DNA from: Neodiprion pinetum
Lineage: Eukaryota > Arthropoda > Insecta > Hymenoptera > Diprionidae
Length of the DNA stretch: 64,000 bases
Direction: 5' to 3'
Assembly: GCF_021155775.2 (NCBI RefSeq)
Contig: NC_060234.1
Span: 8,876,283 to 8,940,282 of the forward strand
The translations under genes and the position numbers were made by a program. Positions within the stretch are counted from its first letter, which is position 1; each line of letters starts with the position of its first letter. Shown here one piece after another: positions 39,801-50,863 of this stretch. The notes under the pieces are model-generated. The model searched no databases. It worked only from the letters and a program-made list of their open reading frames with translations, and had not been told where the DNA came from.

Positions 39801-40509
39801 TTGACCACCACCATCACCATCACCACGGTTATTGCAATCGTGAAAACGCAAAAATATGTCACAATGCATGCAAAAAAAATGTGTAAAAATATATAAATAT
39901 TTCATCGTGCAATGAATGGAAAAGAAAAAGAAACGAGATAATCCACTCATCAGTATGAAAGTGCAAATTTTCAGGTTTCATTGTGTTCTGTGGATCGTCG
40001 TCGTCGATAAATATCATGCTCACCTCTTTCTAAATAAAAACGCACAGCGAAGCACACAATTGACACAATACGAATCCGGACATTTGAAGTTTACTCAGGA
40101 AAAAACTAAGTCGCCCTTTTTCTTCGTGGTTCAAAATCGTACGTAAGCCAAGGGCGAGCGCGAGACACCGAAGTCGCGAAGTGTATAAAAAGGTCAACAA
40201 GAAATACGATGCAAAGATGGCGCAGTAATCGACTAGCCATAGCCAAGCCAAGCAGTTTCACCAACCGTACAGTGTCAAAAAACTGACAGCTAACTGCTGA
40301 CTGCGATTTTCTGTCCGTATTATATTTAATTTCGTGTTCAGAAAGAAAAGTTGACAATACATCATTTTTAGTTAATTATCGGTGTGTGTTTGTCGGTTAA
40401 CGGCCAGTCTTGGTATTTTTGCGTACAAGGACCGAGTAGTCTTCGTACATGGTACGTGACGCTAAAAACTAGTATGTTTACCAAGAAGTCGGTACGTCTG
40501 ACATCCCTG
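36853..40509 (-). mobile_element. hAT-superfamily DNA transposon, 3,657 bp
   Basis: Left end CAGGGATGTTAGACG; right end is the inverted CAGGGATGTCAGACG, with one mismatch in 15. An 8-bp duplication flanks both ends. The transposase lies on the minus strand and is broken, so the copy is non-autonomous but its ends look mobilisable in trans. About 470 bases on the left and 730 on the right are non-coding; the left contains AT-rich sequence and the right a short CCA/CAT repeat near 39805. Confidence 0.93.
37324..39774 (-). pseudogene. hAT transposase, frameshifted
   Basis: Read from 39774 leftwards. The first 559-codon frame (39774-38095) has a BED zinc finger (C69, C72, H86, H92) and the RNase H-like catalytic core (an LTDDSTD motif, then GCDGASVNIG). 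It ends in unrelated sequence where a short duplicated segment (GGAGGAGAAACGCAGGTT at about 38068 and 38120) breaks the frame. Coding resumes in a second frame (to 37671) and a third (37623-37324). The last holds the hAT C-terminal dimerisation domain (ANADCERVFSKYNLVKTKSR). At least two frameshifts make it inactive. The closest relatives are probably the ZBED/SCAND3-like hAT transposases common in arthropods. Confidence 0.85.
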
Positions 40510-40517
40510 GTGAAGTC
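40510..40517. repeat. hAT target-site duplication, right
   Basis: GTGAAGTC, exact copy of 36845-36852. Confidence 0.95.
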
Positions 40518-41719
40518 CAGTGTCTGCGGCGTTGACCGTCTCGGCTGCTGGGTGTGCTGGTGCGCATGCGTGATCGCTGTGGTGCGCGCGCAGTCGTTCC
40601 GCTTCTGCGCGCTCGATGCCACGTAGGCCCGTGTGACGTCAGAGAATTGAAATGCGGGCCTTTGTTGGCGTGGTCTCGATGGGTCTGGCGCCGACCTGTC
40701 GCTGCATGCTTGCTTGCACGTGTTTCGGGAGGTCTGACGTCATGCTGTGAGGGTTTTATTTTATGACCCTGCTGCGTAGTTGAGCTGATCCCTGATGGAG
40801 TGCAGGCCTGACCCTCGCTTTTGTTTGCGAGGATTGAGCCTCTTGGGTAGAACAGGTTTCTCCGCTCGACCCTTGGTCTTTGTGTTGCATCGGGCGTCGG
40901 TCCGTAGGCCGGGGCTGGGAATGTTTGCCTCAGTTCTTCCTCGGGTATCGGATCGTCGCGTCGATGTTTTCTCTTAAGTGTTTCTTGGTACTTGAATGAT
41001 TTATTACTTCCGTCTGTTTATGTTAGCGGAGTTCGGAAATGTTTAGTCTGGGGCGTAATCCTAACTACGCGAAATCTTATCTTAGTTTGGACGAACGCTC
41101 AGCGGGTGTTTACTCTCGGGTTTGCCTACGAGTCTTTGTTTAAGTGTTTTGGGTCCCCGCTGGCCGCTCTGCTTAAGGTAACTTGTTTATTTAAAGATAG
41201 CGAGTATTTCTAGGAAGTGCACGTGGTCAGGCGCTGGCCGTGAGGAATGTCACGTAGGCCGCTGAAGGCGTTTGGGAGTGCAAGGATAAGGTTTCCCTTT
41301 GCGCGAGGGTGACGTGTACTTCCTTTGTATAAGAACGTATATAAGTATATTATATTCATAGGTAAGTCCCTATGGTTACTTATTACAGTTTATTCTTTTT
41401 TATTATTCGTATGTTCTAAGTAATATAACAGTCTAGATATGTTGATTATGAGTATGTATATGTGATGGGTAGGGCGAAACAAGATGGCGGCCTCTCGTTA
41501 CTTGGCGTGACTATGAGTATGGCTTGTTGCCTGGTGCCTTCTGATGGGTTTGCCACATTGGTTCACCCTTTGCTTATAGTAGGTGCTTATGAGTGTAGGT
41601 ACAATATGAGTATATGCTATAATGTAGTAGTATAAATGAGGTGAGAGGACAACAGTCTCAGGGATGGTAGTGGAAAAAATATACGAGTATGTGGTAGACG
41701 TTCTCCTGGGGACGTCACA

Positions 41720-42305
41720 GGAGCAGCAAACTGTGAAACAACCATAACATCGTTTGCAATTTCAGTTCAGCCGTCATTGATTTCGGAGGGGGAGCAACGA
41801 AGATATATTTGTGTGTCATCGGCAAAGATCATTCTCTTGCAGTATCCAAGGTTACTACCGATATCATTGATGAACAGGGAGAATAACAAAGGACCAAGAA
41901 CAGATCCCTGTGGTACCCCCATTCATGTATCTAACCAAGCTGATCTACGACCACACTGATGAACGACAGCCCGTGACCTCCCATTGAGATATGAGAAAAA
42001 CTACGTGCAGGTTGCCTGTGAGAAACCAAGAGCTTTCAATTTCGTTAGAAGTAATGTACTGATGGTGTCAAAAGCCGTACTAAAATCAAATAATAGAACT
42101 GTAATCATACACTGATAATACCCCCATCGAACATCGTCCGCCGCTCTAAGAAGTGCGGACTGAGTGATGTGGTTGGAACAATACCCAGATTTCCTCGAAT
42201 CGAGCAAGTTATGTTCCTCTAAGTAGGACTTGATCTGACTACTTCCAACTTTCTCAAAAATCTTGGAGAGCTCGGAAAGGTGCTCTTTATATACTCTTTG
42301 TATAC
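41720..42305 (-). pseudogene. Jockey-like non-LTR reverse transcriptase fragment, copy A
   Basis: Minus-strand reading gives typical RT blocks: FDFSTAFDT near 42095, GVPQGSVLGPLLFSLFINDI near 41905 and the catalytic FADD box near 41820. Stop codons interrupt it. The downstream half of RT is missing because the LTR element begins at 41720. The 5' end stops at the minisatellite, at the same point as copy B. Confidence 0.8.
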
Positions 42306-42339
42306 TTATAGAGAGAGGTGGGCAGGGCGGGAGGGGGGG

Positions 42340-42512
42340 CGGCGGTGTGGGGTGGGGCTGTCGGGTTGTGGGGGTGTTGGTGTGGGGTTGGGGTGTCAGG
42401 ATGTGGGGTTGTGGGGTTGTGGGGTTGTGGGGTTGTGGGGATGTGGGGTTGTCGGGATGTGGGGATGTGGGGTTGTGGGGTTGTCGGGTTGTGGGGTTGT
42501 TGGGATGTGGGT
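42340..42512 (+). repeat. G/T-rich minisatellite (TTGTGGGG-type), block 1
   Basis: Irregular 8-9-base units such as TTGTGGGG and ATGTGGGG, with four or more G4 runs close together (42401-42480). Capable of forming a G-quadruplex on the plus strand. Lies between the 3' UTR of RT copy B and the 5' truncation of copy A. Confidence 0.9.
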
Positions 42513-42574
42513 ATGAGGGAGTGTGAGAGTGAGGGAGTTAGGGGGAGGGAGCGGCAGAGAGGGAGAAGGAAAGA

Positions 42575-44275
42575 GATCTTGATTGATTTTTTTATTTATG
42601 TCCTAGTTAAACTTCGAGGGGAAAAGTTGCACAAGACAACAGAATTCACTAAAAATTCGAAGACAAGCGGAATGAAACATGAGGCATACGGAATTTCAGA
42701 ATCAAGTACAGAAAGAGTGTGACTAATATCAAATAAGCATTAGAAAATAGAATTAGAATAATTACAAAGCTATTTGCTAGCGACCTAGATACTACTAAAC
42801 TAGGACTAACATGAAACTACAGACGAAATCTTAACATCATACAATGCGCGCGCGACGAACTAAGATAAGCACGGTGCAAGATATTGAGAAGATGAGCGAA
42901 TGCGAAGAATATATGAATTAGGGCGTACACTCGCTAGTGAATAAGTGCGTGAATAACTACGGTTTGAATCTAGAGAGTGAGCTAGCAGTGGTAATAGGCG
43001 AAGGGAGTGAGTGCCATAGATGGGCTCCTGAGAGGTGAAAGGAATTTGCCAAAGCAGAGGTTCGATGAAGCGAAATGTGGAAATATGACAAGGAGAGTGG
43101 GTGCCGTACCGAGCATTGTGATGCAGGGTCTGCAGCGGTAATGAATTCGGTGATGTATGAGGGTGCACGGAAGAAACGGACTCGGTACATATAGATACCT
43201 AAGGAATATGATCTGCGGTTTCGGACCGACAACCATCGTAGCTGATGTCGATACGGTGAGACATTTTCGTCTCGACGTAAGTTGATAATAAACCTAATGG
43301 CGCAATTGATGAGTCGTTGAAGCTTCGTATTAAGTCCAACCGTAAAATCAAAATGAATCGGAGAATGATGATCGATGTAGGGAAAAATCGGGGTCGATAC
43401 TAATTCCATTTTAAGCTGTTGCGAAAGAGAATTATTGCGATATTTAAGCTTCTGTAATGTGTAATAAACTTTTTGAGAAAGAGCAGCAATATATCGTTTC
43501 CAGGAGAGATTCGAACTCATGACAGCACCAAGATTTTTCGCTTCTGAAACATAAGGTAACGAGATACCATGGGCAACAATCGAACCTAGGCTATGCACAT
43601 CAATGGATCTGATGAATGCTTCACTGCCGAGAATCATAACTCTTGACTTGGCTAAATTCAGTCGAAGGTCATTGGTTTTTGCGTGATTGGAGATTGCTGT
43701 GGCATCCTCTGCGATGAGCTCCATGCCCTGCACCACGTTCGACGGGGAAATAGATAAATAAATTCGCGTATGATCGGTATATATCATGTGGTCCGAGTGC
43801 TTGAGTGAAAGACTTGTATCCTTGATAAAGAGAGACCAAAAGTGGTCCGAGGACAGAGCCTTGGGGAACACTGGATGTTGTAGGTTGCTATTGCGAAGCG
43901 TAGTTGTGATCGATAATCACTGCCTGCGTACGTCCCGTCAAGTAATGAAAAAACGACGACAAAGTGGATTCTGAAAAACTGAAGTTTTTGAGCTTTGTGA
44001 GAAGACGTGTGTGGCTGACAGTGTCAAAAGCCTTATTAAAATCAAATAATATTAGAATGGTGATCATGCGCTCATCAATAGCCCGTCAAACATCGTCCCC
44101 CAGTCTAAGAAGTGCGGACTGAGTGCTGTGGTTGGAACGATACACAGATTGCCTCGAATCGAGCAAGTTATGTTCGTCTAAGTAGGACTTGATCTGACTA
44201 CTTCCAACTTTCTCAAAAATCTTGGAGAGCTCGGAAAGGTGCTCTTCATATACTCTTTGTATACTTGAAAGAGCG
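42575..44275 (-). pseudogene. Jockey-like non-LTR element, 5'-truncated, copy B with 3' UTR
   Basis: RT reading from about 44275 to the stop at 42957, followed by a 3' UTR to about 42575 ending in an A-rich tail containing AATAAAA (minus strand). The second half of RT and the thumb/C-terminal region form a continuous 304-codon stretch (43871-42957), but its catalytic box is altered from the usual xADD to YTDH, so it cannot be an active polymerase. Upstream, frames are broken. Confidence 0.8.
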
Positions 44276-44324
44276 AGGGCGGTGTGGGGCTAAGGTGTCG
44301 GGATGTGGGGCTGCGGGGATGGGC

Positions 44325-44420
44325 GGCTGCGCGGCTGGGGGAATGCGGGGTTGCGCGGCTGCGGGGATGTGGGGATGTGGGGATGTGGGGATGTGGGGAT
44401 GTGGGGTTGTTGGAATGTGG
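44325..44420 (+). repeat. G/T-rich minisatellite, block 2
   Basis: Units of ATGTGGGG/TTGTGGGG and a GC-richer variant (CTGCGGGG), homologous in position to block 1, immediately upstream of RT copy B. Confidence 0.88.
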
Positions 44421-44511
44421 GTATGTGGCCATGTGGTTGTGAGGGAGTGTGGAAGTGATGACGTGATGGAGTTAGAGGGAGGGAGAGAAAGAGGGGGCGG
44501 GGCAGAGAGAG

Positions 44512-44722
44512 ATATTGATTAATTTTTTTATTGATGTCCTAGTTAATTTTCAAAGGCATATGTTACACAAGACACGACAGAATTCACATTGGAAATTCAG
44601 AGACAAGCGGAATGAAACACGAGTCGTACAAAATTTCGGATTAAAGTACAGAAAGAGTGTGAATCACGTCAAACAGGGATTAGAAAATAGAATCAGAATA
44701 ACTACAAAGCTATTTGCCAGCG
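44512..44722 (-). other. Non-LTR element 3' UTR fragment, third unit
   Basis: Closely similar to the 3' UTR at 42575-42780, including the A-rich AATAAAA tail. No RT remains beyond 44722. It shows that units were repeated head to tail. Confidence 0.7.
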
Positions 44723-45671
44723 CCTGTTGATCGTGATAAATGCCGACCTGGCGGAGTCCGGTGTAGAGAAAGAGACAGAATGAATAAATGAATATCTTAA
44801 TTTAGCGTTCACCGCTATTTTGAAGTTACGCTCCACGCATACATTGCCTTCTAACAACGATATTCATTTTCCAAATACGTACGACGGCATACGTTTCCGC
44901 TTGTCTCATTCAACATGAAGTTCTTGATTTAACGTATTTTATTCACTGTACTCGCGACTCGATCTCCGAAACCCTTGTTCCTGGATTCCGCCCAAGGTTC
45001 AGGGAGTACCTTGTAACGGGCATGTCTGTCCGAAATGTCACGTTACAACCCCCCCCCCCCCCCCTCCCCTCTCCACTTGATGGAACGTGGGGTGTCAGAG
45101 CGCCAGCGCTGCAGCCCGCGAGCCGAACTTCGCGAGGTGACCGCAAGCCTACTATAACCAGACGCCATTGCGCTGGATTCACCGAGAGACTCACACAAAA
45201 AAAAAAAAAAAAAAAAAAAATTGGCTACCTCAGAAAAGCCGTCCACCCGCCGTTGTTCTGATGTCCGGGCTTTCGAGGTTCTTTGCGAGCTCTATGGGTT
45301 CCCTTTCCCACGCCAAGGTTGTCCAGGGGAGCCCTCTACTTCGCCACTGGACCTGTAACTTTAATCGGAACCCGCCTCCAGGACCCAAAGGAAGAAAAGC
45401 GAAACGCCATTTAAATTTTGCTTATTCTTCATTTCCTCCTCACATTTGGCCGCATCTTCCCGGTCGGCCTCGGCCTCGGCCTTGGTCCCGGCCCCGGCCC
45501 CGGCCCCGGCCGGCCGCTGACGCTACGATCCGTATTCACAAGATGTCTACTTCCGATTCTACCTGTCCCTCGTCCCTCGCAACTGGGGGCGGGGGGCGTC
45601 TTCCCTCGCTATGGGGTCTGGCAGGGCTGGTGTCTCCCTTGCAATGGGGAACGGCTGGACCTCCATCGCCA
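44723..45671. other. Non-coding stretch with simple repeats
   Basis: No supported gene. Contains a 16-base C run (45049-45064), a 24-base A run (45197-45220) and a GGCCTC/GGCCCC simple repeat (45462-45517). The A run may be the tail of an unrecognised retroposed sequence on the plus strand. Confidence 0.6.
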
Positions 45672-46049
45672 TTAGGGATGGGATCGGGGGGGGACGACTC
45701 TCCTCGTGATGGTAGGGGTTGTTAGGGGGCCTGCTGGTGGCTGGCGGGAGAGTCCCCTGCCGGGTCTGCTTTGGTGGCCGTGGCACTGCGGACAGGTTGG
45801 CTTAATGCAACCCGGCCAGCCGCATCGCCGACAGAAAATTCCCAACTCCCGCCCGCAGTCGCGGTAGTCGTGGAACTGCCGCCAGCAGTTCCGGCAGCCC
45901 CCCCCCCCCCCCCCCTTCCGCCAATCTGCTGGTGCCGGACGCTCCTGGCCCCAACTAACGACGCCGGGGGGGGCGCGGAATCCTCGCCCAGTCCAGCAGG
46001 TCGCGGACCGCTCGAACATAGTCGTCTGTCCTCGCGATGTCTCCGCCAA
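45672..46049 (-). pseudogene. CCHC zinc-knuckle frame downstream of integrase (Gypsy element B)
   Basis: A minus-strand frame with a perfect C-x2-C-x4-H-x4-C knuckle (CRNCWRQFHDYRDC), followed by a second C-rich cluster in which the His is Cys (CRRCGWPGCIKPTC) and then CPQC. An 18-base C run (45898-45915) encodes a poly-Gly stretch just before it and is probably slippage-prone. It follows the integrase, where knuckles are not usual. It may be a C-terminal Pol extension or the Gag of a rearranged element. Confidence 0.5.
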
Positions 46050-46079
46050 CTATGGGGGACGAGTCAGTCAGGATCGTGG

Positions 46080-47360
46080 CTATCGCCTGTCATTCCTTTT
46101 CTCTCCCCGCCTGTTTCCCCCTCGCTGTTCCTCCCCGTTCTCATGCGCAAATGACTCAGACTCCACGTACGACTTCAAATCCTTGAAGTGGTGTCTCCCG
46201 AGACCCCTTCCTTCGCTATTCTCTAATTCGTGAACGACGAGCGAGATTATCCTCGCAACGCGAAACGGACCGGCGACATTGGGTGCTAATTTCGCAGCTA
46301 CTTGTTGGGCGGCAGACGACAGAACTCGGTTCCGCTTCCACACCCAGTCCTCTACTACGAAATGGATATCCTGGTGTCCTTGGTTATAATACCGCGCCTG
46401 TCGCTCGTGGGCCTCTCCGAGATGTTTCAACACTAAATCACGCAATTCACATAACTTCGCCATTCGGACTTCCCATACTTCGCGATAGGGAACGCGGATT
46501 TCCGCGGAACCTTCTCACTAGCCGTCGCAACTGCATCCGTGGTTTGGGTTCGCGAGCTAAGTTTAAAAACGCAGGACTGACTCTCAGTGAGCTATGCACG
46601 GCGGTATTGTACGCAAATCGAAATTCGTGAAGGTGCACATCCCAGTCCCGATGATCTGCCTCGATGTAGGACACGATCATGGTTGTTGATACGCGATTCA
46701 TCCTTTCCACGGGGTTAGCCTCCGCATAATACGGCGGTACCTTTGCGCGGGTAATATTGTATGCAGCGCACAGCTCGTCGACGGCCTTGTTCGCGAACTT
46801 CGTGCCGTTATCCGTCAGGAGCACCTTTGGAGTACTCCATCGGGACAGCACGAGGTCTTCAAACGCAGCAAGAATATTCTTTGCATTGGATTTACGCAGT
46901 GGCGCTACTTCCACCCACCGGATAAACAGATTTTCGAAAACTAACGTACTCAAAACCGGCGCGACTTCTGGGAAATGGACCCATGACGTCAGCCGCAACT
47001 ACGGTCCAGGGCGTGTCGACGACTCGTCGACCCATAAGGCCCGCCGGTGGCACCTGTTGCACTTTACACTCTTGGCAGCGCTCGCAAGCCCGGACCATCA
47101 AAACGATATCGCGATATATGCCGGGCCAGTAGTAGTCGGCTCTCGCTCGCGCGTAGGTCTTTTCGACGCCAAGATGCCCTGCCTGGGGGTCTTCGTGGAC
47201 TTCTGTGAAAATCCACGACCGCTGCTCCCTCGGGAGCACTAATCTCCACGGCGCCGAGTCCTCTAGTATCGGTTCAACCAAGGGGTCCGCTCGTAGATGG
47301 TGCAGACGCTCCTCGATCACTGACCAAGTCCGGAACTTGTGTGGGTAGTCTAGGACGTCC
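46080..47360 (-). pseudogene. Gypsy-type integrase, frameshifted (element B)
   Basis: Minus strand, three overlapping frames. The first (47360-46892) has the HHCC finger (H-x..-GHLGV, CERCQEC) and the first catalytic Asp (ADVMGPFP). The second (46998-46447) has LLTDNGTKF and the catalytic Glu in ANPVERMNR. The third (46463-46080) is the C-terminal DNA-binding region (GPFRVARI...HFKDLK). All three catalytic residues survive but at least two frameshifts interrupt it. RT and RNase H are absent upstream, so the element is 5'-deleted. Confidence 0.85.
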
Positions 47361-48790
47361 TAGACGCGATTTTGATACTAGGGATCGACGACGACTTCCC
47401 AGGCGGCCTTACGCTGTGTCCCTGGCCTGGCGATCAAGCACCGTGGTGTCATTCGTCAAGCTTTCCGTAGAAATTGAGTTTCGTGTTATCTTATTTTTGC
47501 TACGTGAAGAGATTTTGGGTGTCCTTGCGGGGAATTGGGTTGAGTTTGGTTCTTATCTTCTCTGGTTGCGGGGAACGGAATCTTGGGTGTTGCGAGGAAA
47601 AATGGCCAGCCACCGTCACGAGGGGGTCAGTGCATTCCTAAGCCGGATGTGGAGCGGTAAGCGTTGCTGATATCCTTGCGATCGAATTTCGAAAGTAATT
47701 ACGTGAGAGCTGGTTCAAGAGAGGATAGCCGTGCGAGATTTGCGTATCGAAACATCCTCGAAATTCGTTTGCCGATCCTTTTGTTTGGCGACCGTAGTCT
47801 GAGTTGCGCGTAATAAAGTAGAGCCAATTTCGAGTGATCGAGAAGGTCGAGTCGAGCCACGTGTTTGAGCCGAGGCACTATTGTCTCGCATTGAGTGCAA
47901 TCGAATTCCGTTGCACGGGGCCACGTCGAGTCCATTAAAATAGTGTCACCGTTCGGGTAGGTCGCGAATCGTCGAAGGGGAAGCGTTCAAATTCGCGAAC
48001 CACGCTAAGACTTCGCGGGGAAGGTTGAACGCGGATGCGTAGTTTTAAGTAATAACGAAGTAGGAGTAAGAAAATGAGTTGAGGTAGTAATTGAGATTGC
48101 GACTAATGCGGCCCGAGTGCCTTAATATAGTTTATTTTTTGTTTGCCCTTAATTACAATAGCCTAGGTGGCGATTAGCGCCATACCGTAGAGGACAATCG
48201 CGGGCAGCGCGTCGGCTCAAATTTTGTTTTTGGTTTTTGTGAGTTGGCGTTTATTATTAAAGCAGCGACTAGCACACGTAAGCAGTAGAGGTCTTCTAGA
48301 TCTATTACTTTTTTGTCTTTCTTTTTTTTTTTTTGTTGAACTTAAGTATTTAATTTTGAATCGCGCATAGCGACTTACGGATTATTATTTCTCTGGCTTC
48401 GTATTTAGAATCGCGAAGTGCGACTTTTGAAGTATTATTTCTTTTGTTTTGTATTATCGCTGGCGGAAAATATATTATTTTGATTTTATCATGGCTTTGT
48501 GAAATAACGTGTTGGCCTACGTGTGTAGTATCTATACCCAAAAATTACCCCTCCCCTCGCCGCAATACTGAGCTATCGAGTACAGGGTCGCGGTATATCA
48601 CATTACCGATTTCGAGGCGTGTTGATCACGCCCGGCGCCCGACAAATTTCGCGATATTGTTTTAGGTCCAGGATTCCTCGCGGACGCGGATTTATTGTGC
48701 ACGCGGTAAGTTCTCGGTTATTTTTTCCGGGTGACCGCGGAGCGGGAAAAATCCACGTCACAAATTGGCCAAGCGTTCTATCATAAGTAG
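47361..48790. other. No gene; T-rich and locally repetitive
   Basis: No coding sequence I can support. A degenerate direct repeat of about 50 bp (AATCGCGCATAGCGACTT / AATCGCGAAGTGCGACTT) lies at about 48356-48455, preceded by a T-rich run near 48320. It could include an LTR of element B or of the following element; no matching partner was found. Confidence 0.4.
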
Positions 48791-49089
48791 TCTAGTGGAA
48801 TAGCGTTCAGCATCTCTATGGTCAAGTATGTAAACTGTAAATTGAGACAGGAGAATATCGTCCTCGACTCGTTCGCTCAAGTGAAGCCTATCAACGATAT
48901 TCGAGTGTCGCGCGTTACGACAGATGAAATGAGTATGTCACATTTTGGCAAAAGACTTTCATCTAATATGGCGCTGGAAATCGCCCCACTCGAGTCCTTG
49001 CTCCATTCTCGTAATTTCAAGGTGGCAAGTTTGAAAAACGGCCCGCCAGCGAGTCTACGCCTGAAACTTAACCCGTATAGAACGATCCC

Positions 49090-49160
49090 GATCTGTAAAA
49101 CTCGATTCATTGTAATACGTATATCCGTATATTATTTATGTAAAATTATAGTTGGTCATA
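49090..49160 (+). repeat. Possible LTR remnant shared with 57022-57085
   Basis: About 30 bases (starting GATCTGTAAAACTCGATTCA) match 57022 onward with few differences, followed by a looser match around ATGTAAAATTA. The two blocks flank the plus-strand Gypsy element and could be remnants of its LTRs. Too short to be sure. Confidence 0.35.
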
Positions 49161-49596
49161 TCTAGCGTGTGTGTGTGAGCATATCGAACGAGAGTATTTG
49201 TCAGAGCAGATTCGGCTACCCCAAGGCCTGCATTTTGTAAAATCATCCAACGAGAAGGAAAGACGCCTGTAACAATATCATTTGAAGGACGAAATAAAAG
49301 GAATCAGTTGTTGATTGTCAGCACAAACGTAAGTCAACTGTTACACTTTTATTCTGCACTTTTATTCTGCATCACGTGATCCTTGGTATTTCTTTGACTC
49401 TGCAAAATTTTGGTCCCACCAACTGGACTCACTTTTCTTGCTCTCGCTAGCAGACAAGTTTTGTTAGTATTTATACTAGCTGGCGCCCAATAAATTAGAA
49501 AACTTTCGTAAATTGTTTAGAAGAGCCCTGCTAACCGATGGACTACGGTCGCGGCAGGTGTGGTGTTAGGAAGCCAAACGATACACCGCTCTCATT

Positions 49597-49614
49597 TGGC
49601 GCCCAACGTGGGGC
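49597..49614 (+). promoter_or_regulatory. Primer binding site, tRNA-Lys type (element C)
   Basis: TGGCGCCCAACGTGGGGC is complementary to the 3' end of eukaryotic tRNA-Lys(CTT). It is preceded by CTCTCA then TT, so the 5' LTR probably ends at 49594. Confidence 0.85.
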
Positions 49615-49984
49615 AAAGTTGGCTAGATTGTAGAGAAAAAAATTTTTTTGTGAAAAATTCGTACGAAACTCGCCAAAATGCCCCTCAAAATTGTGTCAAA
49701 TTAATATGTAAAATCGTGCAAGGTTCGCGTAAAGAGTACTGAAATTGTGTTATGAATTGTGGAAATTTATAATACCGTCAATCATGGATTTTGTGCGAAA
49801 TTTTTTATTTTAATGTACTTGGTTATTGTAAAACAGATCGAAATATTGATAGTTCAACCGCATCTGTCTGTAAACGGTTGAAATATTTGGTCAAGTTCTG
49901 GAAAGTCAAGTGTAGATTCGTTCAGAATTTGCAACAAATAACGTTGTAAATTTCCTTTCCTGCCACGAAGTGTAAAAAAAACAA

Positions 49985-50372
49985 AGTTTTTGTATGATAC
50001 GTGAGCGGGCCGAGTAAATAGTCTCTCGAGCCCCGGATGTGAACGTTAGCTGCGTGAACAGCCCAGACTACAGTATATAACTAGTATAAGTAAAATCCGT
50101 CTTTCGCTTTCTGTATTTCTCATATGAGTATATAATCATATTAATTCTGTTTGTGAGCTTCAAAACAATATTTTCGTCTTTGAAGAATATTTTGATTGCG
50201 ACCATCTAAGATTTATTATTTCGTCCGTGACAACTACGGGCCTATAGTAAAAGTACGAAAAACAATTTGAAAAAGAAGTTTTTGTATCGTACGTGAGCGG
50301 GCCGAGTGAATAGTCGCTCGAGCCCCAGATGTAAACATTAGCTGCGTGAACAGCCAAGGCTACAGTATATTA
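49985..50372 (+). repeat. Direct repeat of about 95 bp in element C leader
   Basis: Two copies (49985-50080 and 50275-50372) centred on GAGCGGGCCGAGT and GCTGCGTGAACAGCC, about 290 bp apart and roughly 88% identical by eye. Confidence 0.8.
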
Positions 50373-50517
50373 CAACGAATATCAAATATTAAATTAAATT
50401 TAAATTTGTCGTGTATATGTTGATTTATTTTGAATTGTTATTCACTTGCGTATTTAGTAAAACACGAAAATTATTTATCGTATAAGTTATTTGTTCCACG
50501 GTTATTGGGTTTCACGT

Positions 50518-50738
50518 TGAAAGTTTTTGTTTTTGATCGAAGTGATTTCGGTCCGTTCAAAGTTTATTGATCGAAGTGAATTCGGTCCATTCGAAGATTC
50601 TATATCGAAGTGGATACAGTCCGTTAAGAGTTGGCCGAAGAGGATTCGGTCCGTTTAAAGTCTGTTTACTGAAGTAGATTCAGTCGGTCTAAATTTCGTT
50701 TACTGAAACAGATTCAGTCGGTTAAAGGCTATTTGAAT
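50518..50738 (+). repeat. Minisatellite in element C leader
   Basis: About six degenerate units of roughly 35-40 bp with the core GAAGTGAATTCGGTCCGTT, drifting to GAAGTAGATTCAGTCGGT. No coding potential. Confidence 0.8.
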
Positions 50739-50863
50739 TTTGTCTTGTCAAATCCAAATAGTTGATTAGAATAATTGTCGAGTTAAGGTTTCTCGTACAT
50801 TATTTTACGATTCGGTGGATTAATTGTTGGATAGTTGATCTGTTGTTCATCTACGTTGTCGTG

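Larger units (their letters stand above)
23841..41719 (-). mobile_element. Gypsy-type endogenous retrovirus-like element, copy 3, with mosaic 5' LTR
   Basis: Rightmost element. The 3' LTR is 23841-26078 and the internal region 26079-35889 matches the other copies. The 5' LTR (35890-41719) is a mosaic: 306 bp identical to the other LTRs, then a diverged relative that also carries a hAT transposon. A normal 5'/3' LTR pair from one integration would not show this pattern. Recombination, conversion or misassembly must be invoked. Confidence 0.85.
35890..41719 (-). repeat. Mosaic 5' LTR interrupted by a hAT transposon
   Basis: Starts TGTGACGTCC at 35890 and ends GGACGTCACA at 41719. Bases 35890-36195 are identical to the other LTRs; beyond that the sequence is roughly 75-80% identical with many small indels. 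Removing the hAT element (36853-40509) and one 8-bp duplication leaves about 2,165 bp, close to the normal 2,238 bp. The right edge abuts a non-LTR RT pseudogene, so the ancestral insertion was into that element. It keeps the LTR gene, the hairpin and the CRE/E-box motifs, which makes it a useful natural comparison for finding functional LTR sequence. Confidence 0.88.

Noticed and set aside
42263..42722. Gly/Val/Cys-rich frames of 78-134 codons
   Set aside because: Produced by the G/T-rich minisatellite, which is open in several frames.
45462..45517. GC-rich periodic sequence considered as a CRISPR-like or regulatory array
   Set aside because: A simple GGCCTC/GGCCCC run without spacers; ordinary simple repeat.
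48790..49594. Complete 5' LTR of Gypsy element C
   Set aside because: Only a short block matches the 3' side (57022-57085), so I could not define LTR limits; kept as a possible remnant only.
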